Positions 19,440-28,889 of a DNA stretch of 64,000 nt are shown here, in pieces (the stretch's first letter is position 1; every line of letters begins with the position of its first letter). The stretch spans positions 496,001 to 560,000 of the forward strand of contig NC_014315.1 of the NCBI RefSeq assembly GCF_000143085.1. Reading direction: 5' to 3'. Below the pieces are notes generated by a model that had not been told where the DNA came from, made no database searches, and saw nothing but the letters and a program-made list of their open reading frames with translations. Source of the stretch: Nitrosococcus watsonii C-113. GTDB lineage: Bacteria; Pseudomonadota; Gammaproteobacteria; Nitrosococcales; Nitrosococcaceae. The translations under genes were made by a program, and so were the position numbers.

Positions 19440-19511
19440 TTACCGTTGGTAAATATACATGGTAACTTCGAAGCCAAAGCGCAGTTCACAATATGCAGGT
19501 TTTATCCACAT
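19440..19511 (-). CDS. pqqA: PQQ precursor peptide PqqA (23 residues)
   Basis: A 23-codon frame beginning [16 protein letters not shown] and ending in MYIYQR then TAA. It has the family hallmark Glu-x-x-x-Tyr in FEVTMY, whose Glu and Tyr are the carbon source of PQQ. A GGAG ribosome binding site lies 7 nt upstream of the ATG. It is the first gene of the pqq unit. The start and surrounding W-x-K-P motif match known PqqA peptides. This gene is short enough to be missed by standard gene callers. Confidence 0.95.
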   Translation of the reverse strand: MWIKPAYCELRFGFEVTMYIYQR

Positions 19512-19665
19512 AATTTCATCTCCTTTACTAGCACCCAGCTAATATCATAGTTATATTTTCAGTGAAATTCACTAGCGCTTGCATCATGGACCTTTATCGT
19601 TGCTCGTAGGCGAACGAACAAGCAGCGCAAATGACAGTGAGAGAGGTTTTGGCTGGTAAAGCGAA

Positions 19666-21111
19666 TCAAGTATTTTCCCCGGCATCGATTTCCCTTTGTA
19701 GCTGCCGCAGGCGAGCTTCGATTTTGGAGCGCTGATAGAAATTATCATTTGCTGTTTTGTTAGCTAATTGTAACTGTTTAATTGCCCTTTCAGTCTGCCC
19801 ATTGTAATAGTAGTATTCCGCTAGCCAGCGGTGAGACTCTGCCTGGCTGCCAGCATCCCCTTCTGCTTGGGCAAGTAAGTGGTAAAGGCGTCCTGTGGCG
19901 GCGCCTAATTGCACCTGGCGTCTTAGTAAGTCCCGTGCGGTTTGGGGACGATGGCCCTGCAATAAAGCGCTGGCGTAGTTGACTACGACAGCGTAGTCGT
20001 CTGGGTATAATTTTTGGGCGCTCTCATAGATTTCGAAGGCGGTTTTAAAACGGCCGGCGGCCACCTCCACCTGGGCGAGAGCGAGTCGGTAGGTCCGATT
20101 ATCACCGTTTTTTTCAAGTAACTTTAGAATTTGTTGCCGCGCCTTGCGAGGTTCTCCATTTTCTACTAAGGCAAGGGCGTAACCATAACGGGTGGCTGCT
20201 TCGTTTACGTAACGGCCGGTTTCTAAGGCCTGGCTAAACTGGTGTGCCGTCTGCGCGTAATTATCACTGGTTAGCACCTGGAGTTTAGCGCGCGCGAGGT
20301 GAAACTGGGGATACTCCTTGACGGGTTGAGGACTTAGAGTTTGGGCCCGGCCCATTGCATCGGCAATACGGTTGGTAGTCACCGGGTGGGTGCTAAGGAA
20401 TTCCGGCGGCCGGGTCCCATAGTAACGACTTGCCTGCTGAAGACGCTCGAAGAAAGCAGGCATAGCGAAAGGGTCGAAGCCAGACCGTACCAGGGTTTGC
20501 ATGCCGACTCGATCTGCCTCTTTTTCATTGGATCGGGTGAAGTTAATTTGAAGCTGAGCAGCACCTGCTTGGACAGCGGCCAGTCCAGCAAGGCCGGCAT
20601 TAGGATTTTCGATCCCCAAGATAAGGGCGGCTACTAACGCGGCTGTCATGGGTAGACTTAAACGGCTGCGTTGTTCGAAAGCTCGCGCCAGGTGACGTTG
20701 GGTGACATGGGCAATTTCATGGGCCAGTACGGCTGCTAGCTCACTTTCGGTCTGGGAATTTTCCACGAGGCCGGAATGGATCCCGATATACCCCCCTGGG
20801 GCAGCAAAGGCATTAATAGTCGGATCCTGAACGACAAAAAAAGTGAATCCTTGTCCCGGATTATCGCTATTGGCGACCAATCGAAACCCCAGCGATTGGA
20901 TATAAGTCGTTATTTCCGGATCTTCAATAATGGTGACCGAATTACGCAGGCGGCGCATAAAGGCTTGCCCGATACTGCGTTCCTGTTCCGGCGATATGGC
21001 GACTCCAGAATGATCGCCGATTTCCGGTAACTCAATTTCATCGGCGCTTAGGGTGGGCGCTGTTAGTAAAATGACGCTCCATAAGACCGTGCTAAACAAC
21101 TGCACTCGCAA
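19666..21111 (-). CDS. bepA: Periplasmic M48 metalloprotease/chaperone with TPR domain
   Basis: The 481-residue protein has a signal peptide (about residues 1-23), an M48 peptidase domain with zinc motif HEIAH (His131, Glu132, His135) and the third ligand in NEKEADRVGM, and a C-terminal half of TPR repeats. This is the BepA (YfgC) layout. BepA helps assembly of LptD and degrades stalled outer-membrane proteins at the BAM complex. It stands alone on the minus strand, divergent from tusA. Confidence 0.9.
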   Translation of the reverse strand: MRVQLFSTVLWSVILLTAPTLSADEIELPEIGDHSGVAISPEQERSIGQAFMRRLRNSVTIIEDPEITTYIQSLGFRLVANSDNPGQGFTFFVVQDPTINAFAAPGGYIGIHSGLVENSQTESELAAVLAHEIAHVTQRHLARAFEQRSRLSLPMTAALVAALILGIENPNAGLAGLAAVQAGAAQLQINFTRSNEKEADRVGMQTLVRSGFDPFAMPAFFERLQQASRYYGTRPPEFLSTHPVTTNRIADAMGRAQTLSPQPVKEYPQFHLARAKLQVLTSDNYAQTAHQFSQALETGRYVNEAATRYGYALALVENGEPRKARQQILKLLEKNGDNRTYRLALAQVEVAAGRFKTAFEIYESAQKLYPDDYAVVVNYASALLQGHRPQTARDLLRRQVQLGAATGRLYHLLAQAEGDAGSQAESHRWLAEYYYYNGQTERAIKQLQLANKTANDNFYQRSKIEARLRQLQREIDAGENT

Positions 21112-21395
21112 TTTCTCTATCCCTGATGTTTTTAATGTAAAGTTAACCTATTAAGACTCAGTCTGGTCAGTCCGGTTCAGTGAAGAAATCTATTTCCTTA
21201 ACTTGGCTCAAACAGCTTGCTAGTATAGCCGTTGAAAATGAGCCGTCTGCTTACGATAATTGGATTAGGGCAGCAGGCGGGCGCGCCGCCGGGCAGCAGC
21301 ACCCGTCTTCAAAAAACGCTTAGCTTATAAGTTAGCTTTTTCCAAGCTATGATGGCGCCTCATGTTGTTACTCATTATGTTAGAGTTAAGCTACC

Positions 21396-21638
21396 ATGCC
21401 TGATTATGATGCCGAGCTCAATGCTATTGGTTTACCCTGTCCTTTGCCTGTATTGCGGATTCGTAAAGCACTACAGACTCTAGAAGGAGGACAGACTTTG
21501 TATGTAGTGGCCACAGATCCGGATTCTTTAAAGGATGTGGAAGCTTTCACCCGCATTACCGAGCATGAGCTTTTGGAAGCTCGCGAGGAAGAGAGCACAT
21601 ACCATTTCGTAATCCGTAAAGGTATGACTCCTAAATAG
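21396..21638 (+). CDS. tusA: TusA-family sulfurtransferase
   Basis: An 80-residue SirA/TusA protein with the active-site motif LPCPLPVLRIRKAL (Cys in CPxP) and a DPDSLKDVEAF segment. These proteins carry persulfide sulfur, for example for tRNA thiolation, molybdenum cofactor or sulfur oxidation pathways. In BepA-linked copies the role is unassigned. It has its own short upstream region and is divergent from bepA; the gene after it begins 88 nt downstream. Confidence 0.9.
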   Translation: MPDYDAELNAIGLPCPLPVLRIRKALQTLEGGQTLYVVATDPDSLKDVEAFTRITEHELLEAREEESTYHFVIRKGMTPK

Positions 21639-21726
21639 ATCATTTTAAATGTGAGAGTTCTTTGTTGCACCGCCTGAAAAAAATCCTTACCCTTAAGCGT
21701 CCTACAGTGATGAAGGTGAAGCGTCG

Positions 21727-22365
21727 ATGAACCTGGAGCAAGCTCGCGTTAATATGGTGGAACAGCAGATCCGCCCCTGGGAAGTACTCGATCAGCGGGT
21801 ATTGGATCGGCTTGCCGCCGTGCTTCGGGAAGATTTTGTTCCGCCAGCATTTAGAAACCTGGCTTACGCGGATGTTCAAATACCTCTTGGGCAAGGACAA
21901 GTGATGTTGCCCCCCATCATCGAGGGCCGTTTACTCCAAGCTTTGGATCTTAAGGAGTCAGAATCCGTTTTGGAGATAGGAACCGGGACTGGTTATCTAA
22001 CAACAGTTATGGCCGGTTTGGCTGGCCATGTTACTAGTGTCGATATTTTTCCTGAATTACGGCGCTTTTCTGAACAGCCACTAGCCAATATTTCTCTGGA
22101 GGTAGGAGATGCAGCCCGTGGCTGGTCTAAGGGAGGGCCTTTCGATGCCATTGCGATCACGGGCGCTCTTCCTGATTTGCCTCGTGCTTTTCTGGAAACA
22201 CTCAAACTGGGTGGACGTTTGTTTGCGGTTCTAGGCCGGGCGCCGGTGATGGAGGCAGTGCTCATTACCCGCGTAGGTGAGCAAGAGTGGTCCCGGGAAG
22301 GGTTGTTTGAGACGGTTATACCACCCTTGCTTAATAGCGAGCCCAAGCCAAAATTCGTGTTTTAA
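21727..22365 (+). CDS. Protein-L-isoaspartate O-methyltransferase family protein
   Basis: The 212-residue SAM-dependent methyltransferase has motif I VLEIGTGTGYLTTVMA and an N-terminal MVEQQIRPWEVLD...V...RE.FVP segment typical of a PCMT-like subfamily commonly placed directly before tolC. The ERVLEIGTGSGY-like core supports methyltransferase activity; the isoaspartyl substrate is family-based and not demonstrated for this branch. It lies 64 nt upstream of the TolC gene. Confidence 0.85.
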   Translation: MNLEQARVNMVEQQIRPWEVLDQRVLDRLAAVLREDFVPPAFRNLAYADVQIPLGQGQVMLPPIIEGRLLQALDLKESESVLEIGTGTGYLTTVMAGLAGHVTSVDIFPELRRFSEQPLANISLEVGDAARGWSKGGPFDAIAITGALPDLPRAFLETLKLGGRLFAVLGRAPVMEAVLITRVGEQEWSREGLFETVIPPLLNSEPKPKFVF

Positions 22366-22429
22366 CCACCGGAAGTTTCGGGCTCAGGGAATTAAGTATT
22401 TTATGTATTGCACAGTAACAGAGTAAGCC

Positions 22430-23782
22430 GTGGCTTTCATAAAAAACGGCTTTTTTCTAATTATCCTTGGTTTTGTCGCCTCTTGGCCTGTCCAAGCTTC
22501 TGACCTGTTGGAGGTTTATCGCTTGGCGCGGGGGAACGATCCCCAGCTGTGGGCTCAGGTGGCGGAAGTGCAGGCCGCATTGGAAGCCAAGCCTCAAGCC
22601 AGGGCTTTATTTTTTCCGACGGTTGATATTTCCTCCAATTTTAACTGGACTAATCAGAATCTCACCTTGCTCCAGCAACGAGTAGATCCAAATACTGGTT
22701 TTACCATTCCTGGTTTTCAGGGCTCCTATATTAATTATGGTTATAGCCTGAACTTAGCTCAACCGGTGTACCAGCGGGAAAATTTTGTTCTTCTCAAACA
22801 GGCGGACGCTACTATTGCCCAGGCCCGGGCAAATTTGGTGGCTGAGGAGCAAGGATTATTGGTCCGGGCGTCTGAGCGTTATTTTGGCGTGCTTACGGCT
22901 CAAACAGGACTTTCCTTTGCCCAGGCGGAAAAAGAGGCCATTGCCAAGCAGTTGGAGCAGACCAAGCAGCGCTTCGAAGTGGGGATGAATACAATTGTGG
23001 ATGTCAATGAGGCCCAGGCTGCTTATGATTTAGCGGTTGCGCAGGTGATCGCTGCCGAAAATGCCCTATCCAATAGCTATGAGCAATTACGAGAGGTGAC
23101 AGGACAATATGTTCGAGATCTGGCCGATCTGAAAGACAATACCCCCTTACTGAAGCCAGATCCCATGAATATTGACCGATGGGCCGAGACCGCGCTGCAG
23201 CAGAACCCCCAAATTGATGCCTCGGCGGCGGCGGTGGATAATGCCCGCCAAGAAATACAACGGCAGAAATCCGGCCATTATCCTACGCTGGAGGTGGTGG
23301 GTTCTAAATCCACCAATGTGACGGGGGGAGGACGTTTTGGTGGGTTCCAAAATGATATGGATGTCATTGGTCTGCAATTTAATCTGCCACTCCTTCAGGG
23401 TGGGGCCGTAGTGTCCCGCACCCGGGAAGCCCAGCACCAGCTAAAACAAGCTCTGGAGCAGCTAGAGCAGGCCCGCCGGCAAGTTTTCCGCCAGACCCGC
23501 GAGGCTTATTTGGGTGTTGTGTCCGAAGCTAGTCAAGTCAAGGCTCTGCAGCAGGCTATTGTCTCCAATCAAAGCTCTCTCGAAGCAACCGAAGCAGGTT
23601 TTGACGTGGGGACCCGCACTACCGTAGATGTGCTCAACGTACGGCGTGACTTGTTCCGCGCCCTTCGGGACCATGCCCAGTCCCGTTATGAACACCTGCT
23701 CGATACCTTGCGCCTGAAGCAAGGGGCGGGCATTATTACGTTGCGAGATCTGGAGGAAATCAACCAGTTGTTGCAGGAATAA
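22430..23782 (+). CDS. tolC: TolC-family outer membrane channel
   Basis: The 450-residue protein has an N-terminal signal peptide ending near PVQAS, and two repeated halves of long helical, Gln/Ala-rich coiled-coil segments (about residues 60-230 and 260-430) as in TolC trimers. Conserved VDVNEAQAAYDLA and TRTTVDVLNVRRDL motifs mark the repeat boundaries. It forms the exit duct of type I secretion and efflux pumps. The start is a GTG at 22430; an in-frame ATG upstream is cut off by a stop. It follows the PCMT-like gene. Confidence 0.93.
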   Translation: MAFIKNGFFLIILGFVASWPVQASDLLEVYRLARGNDPQLWAQVAEVQAALEAKPQARALFFPTVDISSNFNWTNQNLTLLQQRVDPNTGFTIPGFQGSYINYGYSLNLAQPVYQRENFVLLKQADATIAQARANLVAEEQGLLVRASERYFGVLTAQTGLSFAQAEKEAIAKQLEQTKQRFEVGMNTIVDVNEAQAAYDLAVAQVIAAENALSNSYEQLREVTGQYVRDLADLKDNTPLLKPDPMNIDRWAETALQQNPQIDASAAAVDNARQEIQRQKSGHYPTLEVVGSKSTNVTGGGRFGGFQNDMDVIGLQFNLPLLQGGAVVSRTREAQHQLKQALEQLEQARRQVFRQTREAYLGVVSEASQVKALQQAIVSNQSSLEATEAGFDVGTRTTVDVLNVRRDLFRALRDHAQSRYEHLLDTLRLKQGAGIITLRDLEEINQLLQE

Positions 23783-23791
23783 CGCCCTAGG

Positions 23792-25072
23792 TTAGCCGCT
23801 TAAAAGGACAGTAATCTGTTGCATTATTTTGCTTGATGCGCCTTGATTTTGGGCGATTACCCGTTGTCCTGCCTTGCCCGCTTTAACCCGCAGTTGAGGG
23901 TCGCCTAGATAGCGCACTACCGCCTGGGTTAAATCTTGAATGGTTTGTATCTGGGTTGCTGCACCCGCTTCCAGTAATTGATGGCTGATCCCCTTAAAAT
24001 TAAATAGATGGGGGCCTAGAATAACAGGCCGTTTTAGGGCGGCGGGTTCCAAGGGGTTATGCCCGCCCACAGGAACGAGGCTGCCTCCGAGAAAAGCTAC
24101 ATCCGAAGCTGCAAAGAATAAGAGAAGTTCGCCCATACTGTCCCCGAGGAAAATTTCGGTAGCGGGCGCGCATGCTCGCTGTTCGCTCCGGCGCTGGGTA
24201 ATAAAGCCTTGCCGTTGGCACAATTGATGAACGCGGTTGAAACGCTCTGGATGGCGTGGTACCAGTATCAGCAGGGCGGTGGGGTAGTGTTTTCGTACCT
24301 GCTTAAAGGCAGCTAAAATCTGCTCTTCTTCCCCTTCATGGGTGCTAGCGGCAATCCACAGGGGACGCTGCGCGCCCCATTGGCGCCTTAATGACGTTCC
24401 CTGAGCAGCCAGGTGGGGGGGAAGCTTGAGTTCAAATTTGAGATTACCCGTTACCTGAACCCGCTCAGGAGGAGCGCCAAGAGTGATAAAGCGGTCGGCA
24501 TCAGCTTTTCCCTGGGCGGCAATAAAAGCAAGCTTAGAGAGCATGTCACGGGTAAGCACGCCTAAACGATAATAGCCCAGCGCCGAGCGTTCCGAGAGGC
24601 GGGCGTTAGCTAAAATGACCGGGATCTTGCGGCGTTGGCATTGATGTAACAGGTTGGGCCAAAGTTCTGTTTCCAGGATAATGCCAAGTAGAGGCTGAAC
24701 CCGCTGCAGGAAACGGGCGGTAGCATCGGGCAAATCGTAGGGCAAATAGCAGTGTGCCACGTTTGCTCCTAGTTGCTTTTGGACCTGGGCTGAGCCCGTG
24801 GGCGTGAGGGTCGTTAGTAACAGCGTATGATGGGGATAACAGCTCAATAAGGCCCTCATTAAGGGCAGACTGGCTTGGACTTCTCCTACCGATACCGCAT
24901 GGACCCAGATAACCGCTTTCCCAGTCAGGAAGGGAGCGAAACCGAACCGTTCTCCCCAGCGGTGAAGATAAGCTGGGGCGCGGCAGCCTCGCCACAGGAG
25001 ACGAATGATTACCAGCGGGATAAATAAATAAAACAATAGGCTGTAAAAGGTTCGGAAAGCTGAGACCGGCAT
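23792..25072 (-). CDS. waaA: 3-deoxy-D-manno-octulosonic acid (Kdo) transferase
   Basis: The 426-residue protein has an N-terminal membrane anchor (RTFYSLLFYLFIPLVIIRLLW) and GT30 motifs: WVHAVSVGEVQAS with the catalytic Glu, and the C-terminal LGDSMGEL..F and GGSLVPVGGHNPLEPA donor-binding region. It adds Kdo to lipid IVA at the cytoplasmic face of the inner membrane. It is downstream of hldD on the same strand, giving an LPS inner-core group with hldE and hldD. Confidence 0.95.
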   Translation of the reverse strand: MPVSAFRTFYSLLFYLFIPLVIIRLLWRGCRAPAYLHRWGERFGFAPFLTGKAVIWVHAVSVGEVQASLPLMRALLSCYPHHTLLLTTLTPTGSAQVQKQLGANVAHCYLPYDLPDATARFLQRVQPLLGIILETELWPNLLHQCQRRKIPVILANARLSERSALGYYRLGVLTRDMLSKLAFIAAQGKADADRFITLGAPPERVQVTGNLKFELKLPPHLAAQGTSLRRQWGAQRPLWIAASTHEGEEEQILAAFKQVRKHYPTALLILVPRHPERFNRVHQLCQRQGFITQRRSEQRACAPATEIFLGDSMGELLLFFAASDVAFLGGSLVPVGGHNPLEPAALKRPVILGPHLFNFKGISHQLLEAGAATQIQTIQDLTQAVVRYLGDPQLRVKAGKAGQRVIAQNQGASSKIMQQITVLLSG

Positions 25073-25106
25073 GGCACACGGAAGGATTTTTCTGATCAGA
25101 AGTAAG

Positions 25107-26060
25107 TTAATTTTGATTTTCGCCTAGCCAACGCAGGTAGGTTGTCACCCCTTCTTCAACCAGGGCGAAAGATTCGGCATAGCCTGCTTCCCGCAAAGCA
25201 CGGGTATCGGCCTGGGTAAAACTTTGATAACGTCCCCGTAAGTGGTCAGGGAAAGGGATATACTCAATTTCACCGTGCCCATGGAAAGCGAGTACGGCCT
25301 GAGCTACCTCATTGAAGGTTTGAGCTTGGCCCGTGCCCACATTAAAAATCCCGGATTGGTTGGGATGTTCCAGAAACCAAAGGTTGACCGCCGCTGCATC
25401 CGCAACGGAGACAAAATCACGTCGTTGCTCGCCATGTCCGTAGCCGTCGCAGCCTTCAAACAGTTTGATTCGGCCTGTTTCTATGAGCTGGCAATGGGCA
25501 TGATAAGCAACGCTGGCCATGGTGCCCTTGTGGGCTTCCCTGGAACCATATATATTGAAGTAACGGAGGCCAACGATTTGGCTGGGGGCTGTGGGTAGAT
25601 AACGCCGCACATATTGATCAAATAGCCATTTGGAATAACCATAGACGTTGCGCGGGGTCTCGAATTCGCGCTGTTCCCGAAAAATGGAGCCGCTGCCATA
25701 GACTGCCGCGCTAGAGGCATACAGGAAGGGAATACGGCGCTCTAAGCAATAGTGTAAAAGGTGTGTTGAGTAGCGGAAGTTGTTTTCCATCATATAGCGC
25801 CCGTCCCATTCCGTGGTGGCACTGCAAGCACCTTGATGTATAAGGACATCTACAGGATGGGGAAATTCCTCGCCGGCCTTTATTGCCTGCAAAAAAGCTT
25901 GTTTATCCCAATAATCCCAGATTTCGCAATCGACTAAATTGCTGAATTTTTCTCCCTGGGTTAAATCATCGACTACCAGAATATCTTCCCGCCCCCATTG
26001 ATTGAGCGCCTTGATAATATTGCTGCCAATAAAGCCAGCGCCGCCTGTAACAATAATCAA
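25107..26060 (-). CDS. hldD: ADP-L-glycero-D-manno-heptose-6-epimerase
   Basis: The 317-residue extended SDR begins [18 protein letters not shown], has the [11 protein letters not shown] catalytic Tyr/Lys motif and the [14 protein letters not shown] substrate loop characteristic of HldD. It inverts C6 of ADP-D-glycero-D-manno-heptose for LPS core synthesis. It lies 12 nt after hldE, whose product feeds it. Confidence 0.96.
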   Translation of the reverse strand: MIIVTGGAGFIGSNIIKALNQWGREDILVVDDLTQGEKFSNLVDCEIWDYWDKQAFLQAIKAGEEFPHPVDVLIHQGACSATTEWDGRYMMENNFRYSTHLLHYCLERRIPFLYASSAAVYGSGSIFREQREFETPRNVYGYSKWLFDQYVRRYLPTAPSQIVGLRYFNIYGSREAHKGTMASVAYHAHCQLIETGRIKLFEGCDGYGHGEQRRDFVSVADAAAVNLWFLEHPNQSGIFNVGTGQAQTFNEVAQAVLAFHGHGEIEYIPFPDHLRGRYQSFTQADTRALREAGYAESFALVEEGVTTYLRWLGENQN

Positions 26061-26072
26061 AAAACCGTCTCC

Positions 26073-27494
26073 TTAACTTTTGCGAATAATCTCAATAATT
26101 TGGCTGGTGGAGCAACCCTGCTGGTAGTTGAGGATAATGATTTTTCCGCCATTAGCCACCACGGCGCTGGCCCCGGCGACCTGCTCCGGGGCGTAATCAC
26201 CGCCTTTCACCAAAATATTTGGCAGAACTCGTTCAATCAGTCGTGCTGGGGTATCCTCCGAGAAAGGGACTACCCAGTCCACGTCATGGAGTGCCGCCAA
26301 GACTGCCAAGCGTTGAGCCAGAGAATTGATGGGCCGGCTTTTGCCCTTGAGGCGTTGAACCGAGGCATCATCATTGACGGCTACAATCAGGCGATCCCCC
26401 AATTGGTGCGCTTCGGCCAGGTAGCTTACATGGCCAGAATGAAGAATATCAAAACAACCATTGGTCATCACAATACATTCCCCACGGCTGCGAGCCAGGT
26501 TAATGAAATGCAGTAGTTCTTCCTCGCTAGTGATTCCCCGGCGGATCGCCCTGGGATGTAATACCTGCTGAAGCTCATTACGGGTGACGCTGGCCGTACC
26601 CAGTTTACCCACGACAATCCCTGCTGCTTGGTTGGCAAGGAGGGTAGCTTCCTTAAAGCTACCACCGGCGGCTAGCGCGGCACCCAGGACAGAAATTACC
26701 GTATCTCCAGCCCCAGTCACATCAAAGACCTCTCGTGCTTCCGTTGGCAGATGGAGAGGGAAGTGTTCCCGTTGTAACAGAGTCATGCCCTGCTCACCGC
26801 GGGTAATGAGCAGGGCTTCAAGCGCTAGCTGCTGCCGTAACTGTTCTCCTTTTTCAACGAGGACCATCTCATCGGCGCAAGGTCCGACCACAGCTTCAAA
26901 TTCGGCCAAATTGGGGGTGATGATGCTAGCGCCACGATAGCGGGAGAAAGGAACGCCTTTAGGATCAATCAGAATGGGCACCCCAGCTTTCCGGCCGAGA
27001 GCGATGAGCCCCTGTGGTTCTTGGAGTGTGCCTTTGCCGTAATCAGAAAGGATCACGGCTGACTTGCCGCTCAAGGCGGCGTTATAGGCAGGGAGTAGTG
27101 CTTTGCTGTGTGCAGGGATAAAGCCATCTTCAAAATCTAGGCGGATCAATTGTTGGTGGCGGCTGATAACACGCAGTTTAGTAAGCGTAGCAATATCAGG
27201 GAATTCTTCCAAGCAGCAATGGACTCCCCGCTGAGTCAGCAAGGACCGTAGCGTAGCTGCGGCCTCATCGACGCCAATCAATCCGAGCAGCGTCACCTGG
27301 GCCCCGAGCGTCGCGACATTGACCGCGACATTGCCTGCTCCGCCAGGCCGATCTTCCCGCTCCGTTACCCGTACCACGGGTACGGGAGCTTCCGGTGAAA
27401 TACGTGAAGTAGTACCGTGCCAGTAGCGATCCAGCATCACATCGCCAATGACGAGCACTTGGGCGCTAGTAAAGTCAGGTAAGCCGTGGGTCAT
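26073..27494 (-). CDS. hldE: Bifunctional heptose-7-phosphate kinase / heptose-1-phosphate adenylyltransferase
   Basis: The 473-residue fusion has an N-terminal PfkB sugar kinase (GGAGNVAVNVATLGA; DVTGAGDTVISVLGAALA with the catalytic Asp) and a C-terminal nucleotidyltransferase (VMTNGCFDILHSGHVSYLAEA with the HxGH motif). It makes ADP-heptose together with GmhB. It is the first gene of the hldE-hldD-waaA unit. Confidence 0.96.
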   Translation of the reverse strand: MTHGLPDFTSAQVLVIGDVMLDRYWHGTTSRISPEAPVPVVRVTEREDRPGGAGNVAVNVATLGAQVTLLGLIGVDEAAATLRSLLTQRGVHCCLEEFPDIATLTKLRVISRHQQLIRLDFEDGFIPAHSKALLPAYNAALSGKSAVILSDYGKGTLQEPQGLIALGRKAGVPILIDPKGVPFSRYRGASIITPNLAEFEAVVGPCADEMVLVEKGEQLRQQLALEALLITRGEQGMTLLQREHFPLHLPTEAREVFDVTGAGDTVISVLGAALAAGGSFKEATLLANQAAGIVVGKLGTASVTRNELQQVLHPRAIRRGITSEEELLHFINLARSRGECIVMTNGCFDILHSGHVSYLAEAHQLGDRLIVAVNDDASVQRLKGKSRPINSLAQRLAVLAALHDVDWVVPFSEDTPARLIERVLPNILVKGGDYAPEQVAGASAVVANGGKIIILNYQQGCSTSQIIEIIRKS

Positions 27495-27642
27495 GCTGTT
27501 GGAAGGATTGCTAAAAATCGGCCCATAATACCATAGGGATACTGGCTAAACCTCAAGCTTTTTAAGTTGTTCCTTACGGAACATGACTGCTTGCTTATCC
27601 GTGGGCGAATTTCAATTGCAATCAAATAATACATCTAATAAA

Positions 27643-27661
27643 ATTAATGCGAATCATTCAC
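27643..27661 (+). promoter_or_regulatory. Fur-like box upstream of multicopper oxidase
   Basis: The 19-bp ATTAATGCGAATCATTCAC agrees with the classical Fur consensus (GATAATGATAATCATTATC) at 13 of 19 positions, with the strongest agreement in the right-hand AATCATT arm. It lies 25-43 bp before the multicopper oxidase ATG, in an AT-rich promoter region. Control by iron is inferred from this match only. Confidence 0.5.
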
Positions 27662-27685
27662 AATAATTATAATTAGGAGATTACC

Positions 27686-28807
27686 ATGGTATTTCGTATC
27701 AAACAGGGAGAGTTTTTATTATCGGGTTTGCTGCTTCTGGTATCGTTGCCGGTTAGTGGGAATGATGCCTGGCCGGGACGGTGGAGCGGTTGGGGTCAAT
27801 TCCCGCCTTTTGCTGGCGAGAGTCCGGCCGCACCTGCTCCCGGAGAAGGCGCAGTCCGACATTACTACATTGCCGCGGAGGAGAGGAGTTGGGATTTTGC
27901 GCCCACCAATCAGAATCTCATCCGTTGCTCGGATCAGCATGCTCCCTGTTCCTTGCCGGAGCCCTGGACGAGTAGCCACATCTTTCCCTCAGTTCGTTAT
28001 ATAGAGTACACAGATGACACCTTTACCACCCCCAAGCCTCAACCTGAGTGGCTAGGAATTTTAGGGCCGATCATTCGGGCGGAGGTGGGGGATACGCTTA
28101 AGGTGCATTTTTGCAATCAGACCGCAACCGGCACTTACAGCATGCATCCCCATGGGCTGCGGTACACGAAAGATAATGAGGGGGCTCCGTATTTTGGGGC
28201 AAATTCAACCGATACTCTACCAGGCGCTGGAGCCCGGGTTCCAGCCGGCCAATGCTTCGATTATACTTGGGTCGTGAGCGAGGATAGCGGGCCGGGGAAG
28301 GGTGATCTTTCTTCTAAAGTATGGTGGTACCATTCCCATGTCGATACGCCAGCCGATACCAGCGCTGGCCTACTCGGCCCCCTTATTATTACCCGTTACG
28401 GCATGGCCAATGCCGATGGCGCTCCAAAGGATGTGGAGCGGGAGTTTGTGACGGCTTTTTTTATCTTCGATAAACTGGAGGGTGAAGAGGCCGGACTGAT
28501 GCATAGCATCAATGGGCGTCTTTTTGGGAATCTGCGAGGGCTGGTGGCAAAACACGGCGAGCGGGTGCGCTGGCATGTGCTCGGAATGGGCAATGAAGTG
28601 GATCTCCATACTCCCCACTGGCATGGCGAAACGGTCTCGGTGGGTGCGCCTCACGTAGCGCGGCGGACAGATGTGCTGGAATTATTACCCGCCTCCATGA
28701 TAACGGCTGATATGGAGGCTGATAATAATGGGGAGTGGCTATACCATTGCCACGTCGCCGACCATATCGAGGCGGGAATGAGCACTACTTTTCAAATTCT
28801 ACCTTGA
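27686..28807 (+). CDS. Two-domain ceruloplasmin-like multicopper oxidase
   Basis: The 373-residue secreted protein has a signal peptide (residues 1 to about 24) and two cupredoxin domains. Domain 1 has MHPHG (His154, His156) and WYHSH (His216, His218). Domain 2 has HTPHWHG (His308, 311, 313) and HCHVADHIEAGM (His354, Cys355, His356, His360, Met365). This gives a full type 1/2/3 copper set. The IEYTDDTFT and LGILGPIIRAEVGDT segments resemble ceruloplasmin/hephaestin repeats more than three-domain laccases or CueO. Plausible roles are ferroxidase, cuprous oxidase or nitrite-related chemistry; a Fur-like box upstream favours iron. Confidence 0.88.
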   Translation: MVFRIKQGEFLLSGLLLLVSLPVSGNDAWPGRWSGWGQFPPFAGESPAAPAPGEGAVRHYYIAAEERSWDFAPTNQNLIRCSDQHAPCSLPEPWTSSHIFPSVRYIEYTDDTFTTPKPQPEWLGILGPIIRAEVGDTLKVHFCNQTATGTYSMHPHGLRYTKDNEGAPYFGANSTDTLPGAGARVPAGQCFDYTWVVSEDSGPGKGDLSSKVWWYHSHVDTPADTSAGLLGPLIITRYGMANADGAPKDVEREFVTAFFIFDKLEGEEAGLMHSINGRLFGNLRGLVAKHGERVRWHVLGMGNEVDLHTPHWHGETVSVGAPHVARRTDVLELLPASMITADMEADNNGEWLYHCHVADHIEAGMSTTFQILP

Positions 28808-28841
28808 AGAATAACCCTGATTAACGTCTGGTTTTGCTTTT

Positions 28842-28871
28842 CCATGGACCTGAGTAAAAACAGGTCCATGG
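28842..28871. terminator. Perfect 11-bp hairpin after multicopper oxidase
   Basis: CCATGGACCTG (28842-28852) and its complement (28861-28871) flank an 8-nt A-rich loop. It lies 35 nt after the oxidase stop and just before the convergent helicase gene. There is no T run beyond the stem on the plus strand, so it may be a weak terminator or processing hairpin. Confidence 0.55.
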
Positions 28872-28889
28872 TGTCGCTCTCTTTTGGCG

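Noticed and set aside
19221-19550. 109-codon plus-strand frame across the pqqA-pqqB junction
   Set aside because: It is antisense to pqqB and pqqA, which have strong family evidence.
24606-25079. 157-codon minus-strand frame overlapping waaA in another frame
   Set aside because: It is a frame shadow of waaA; composition follows the real gene.
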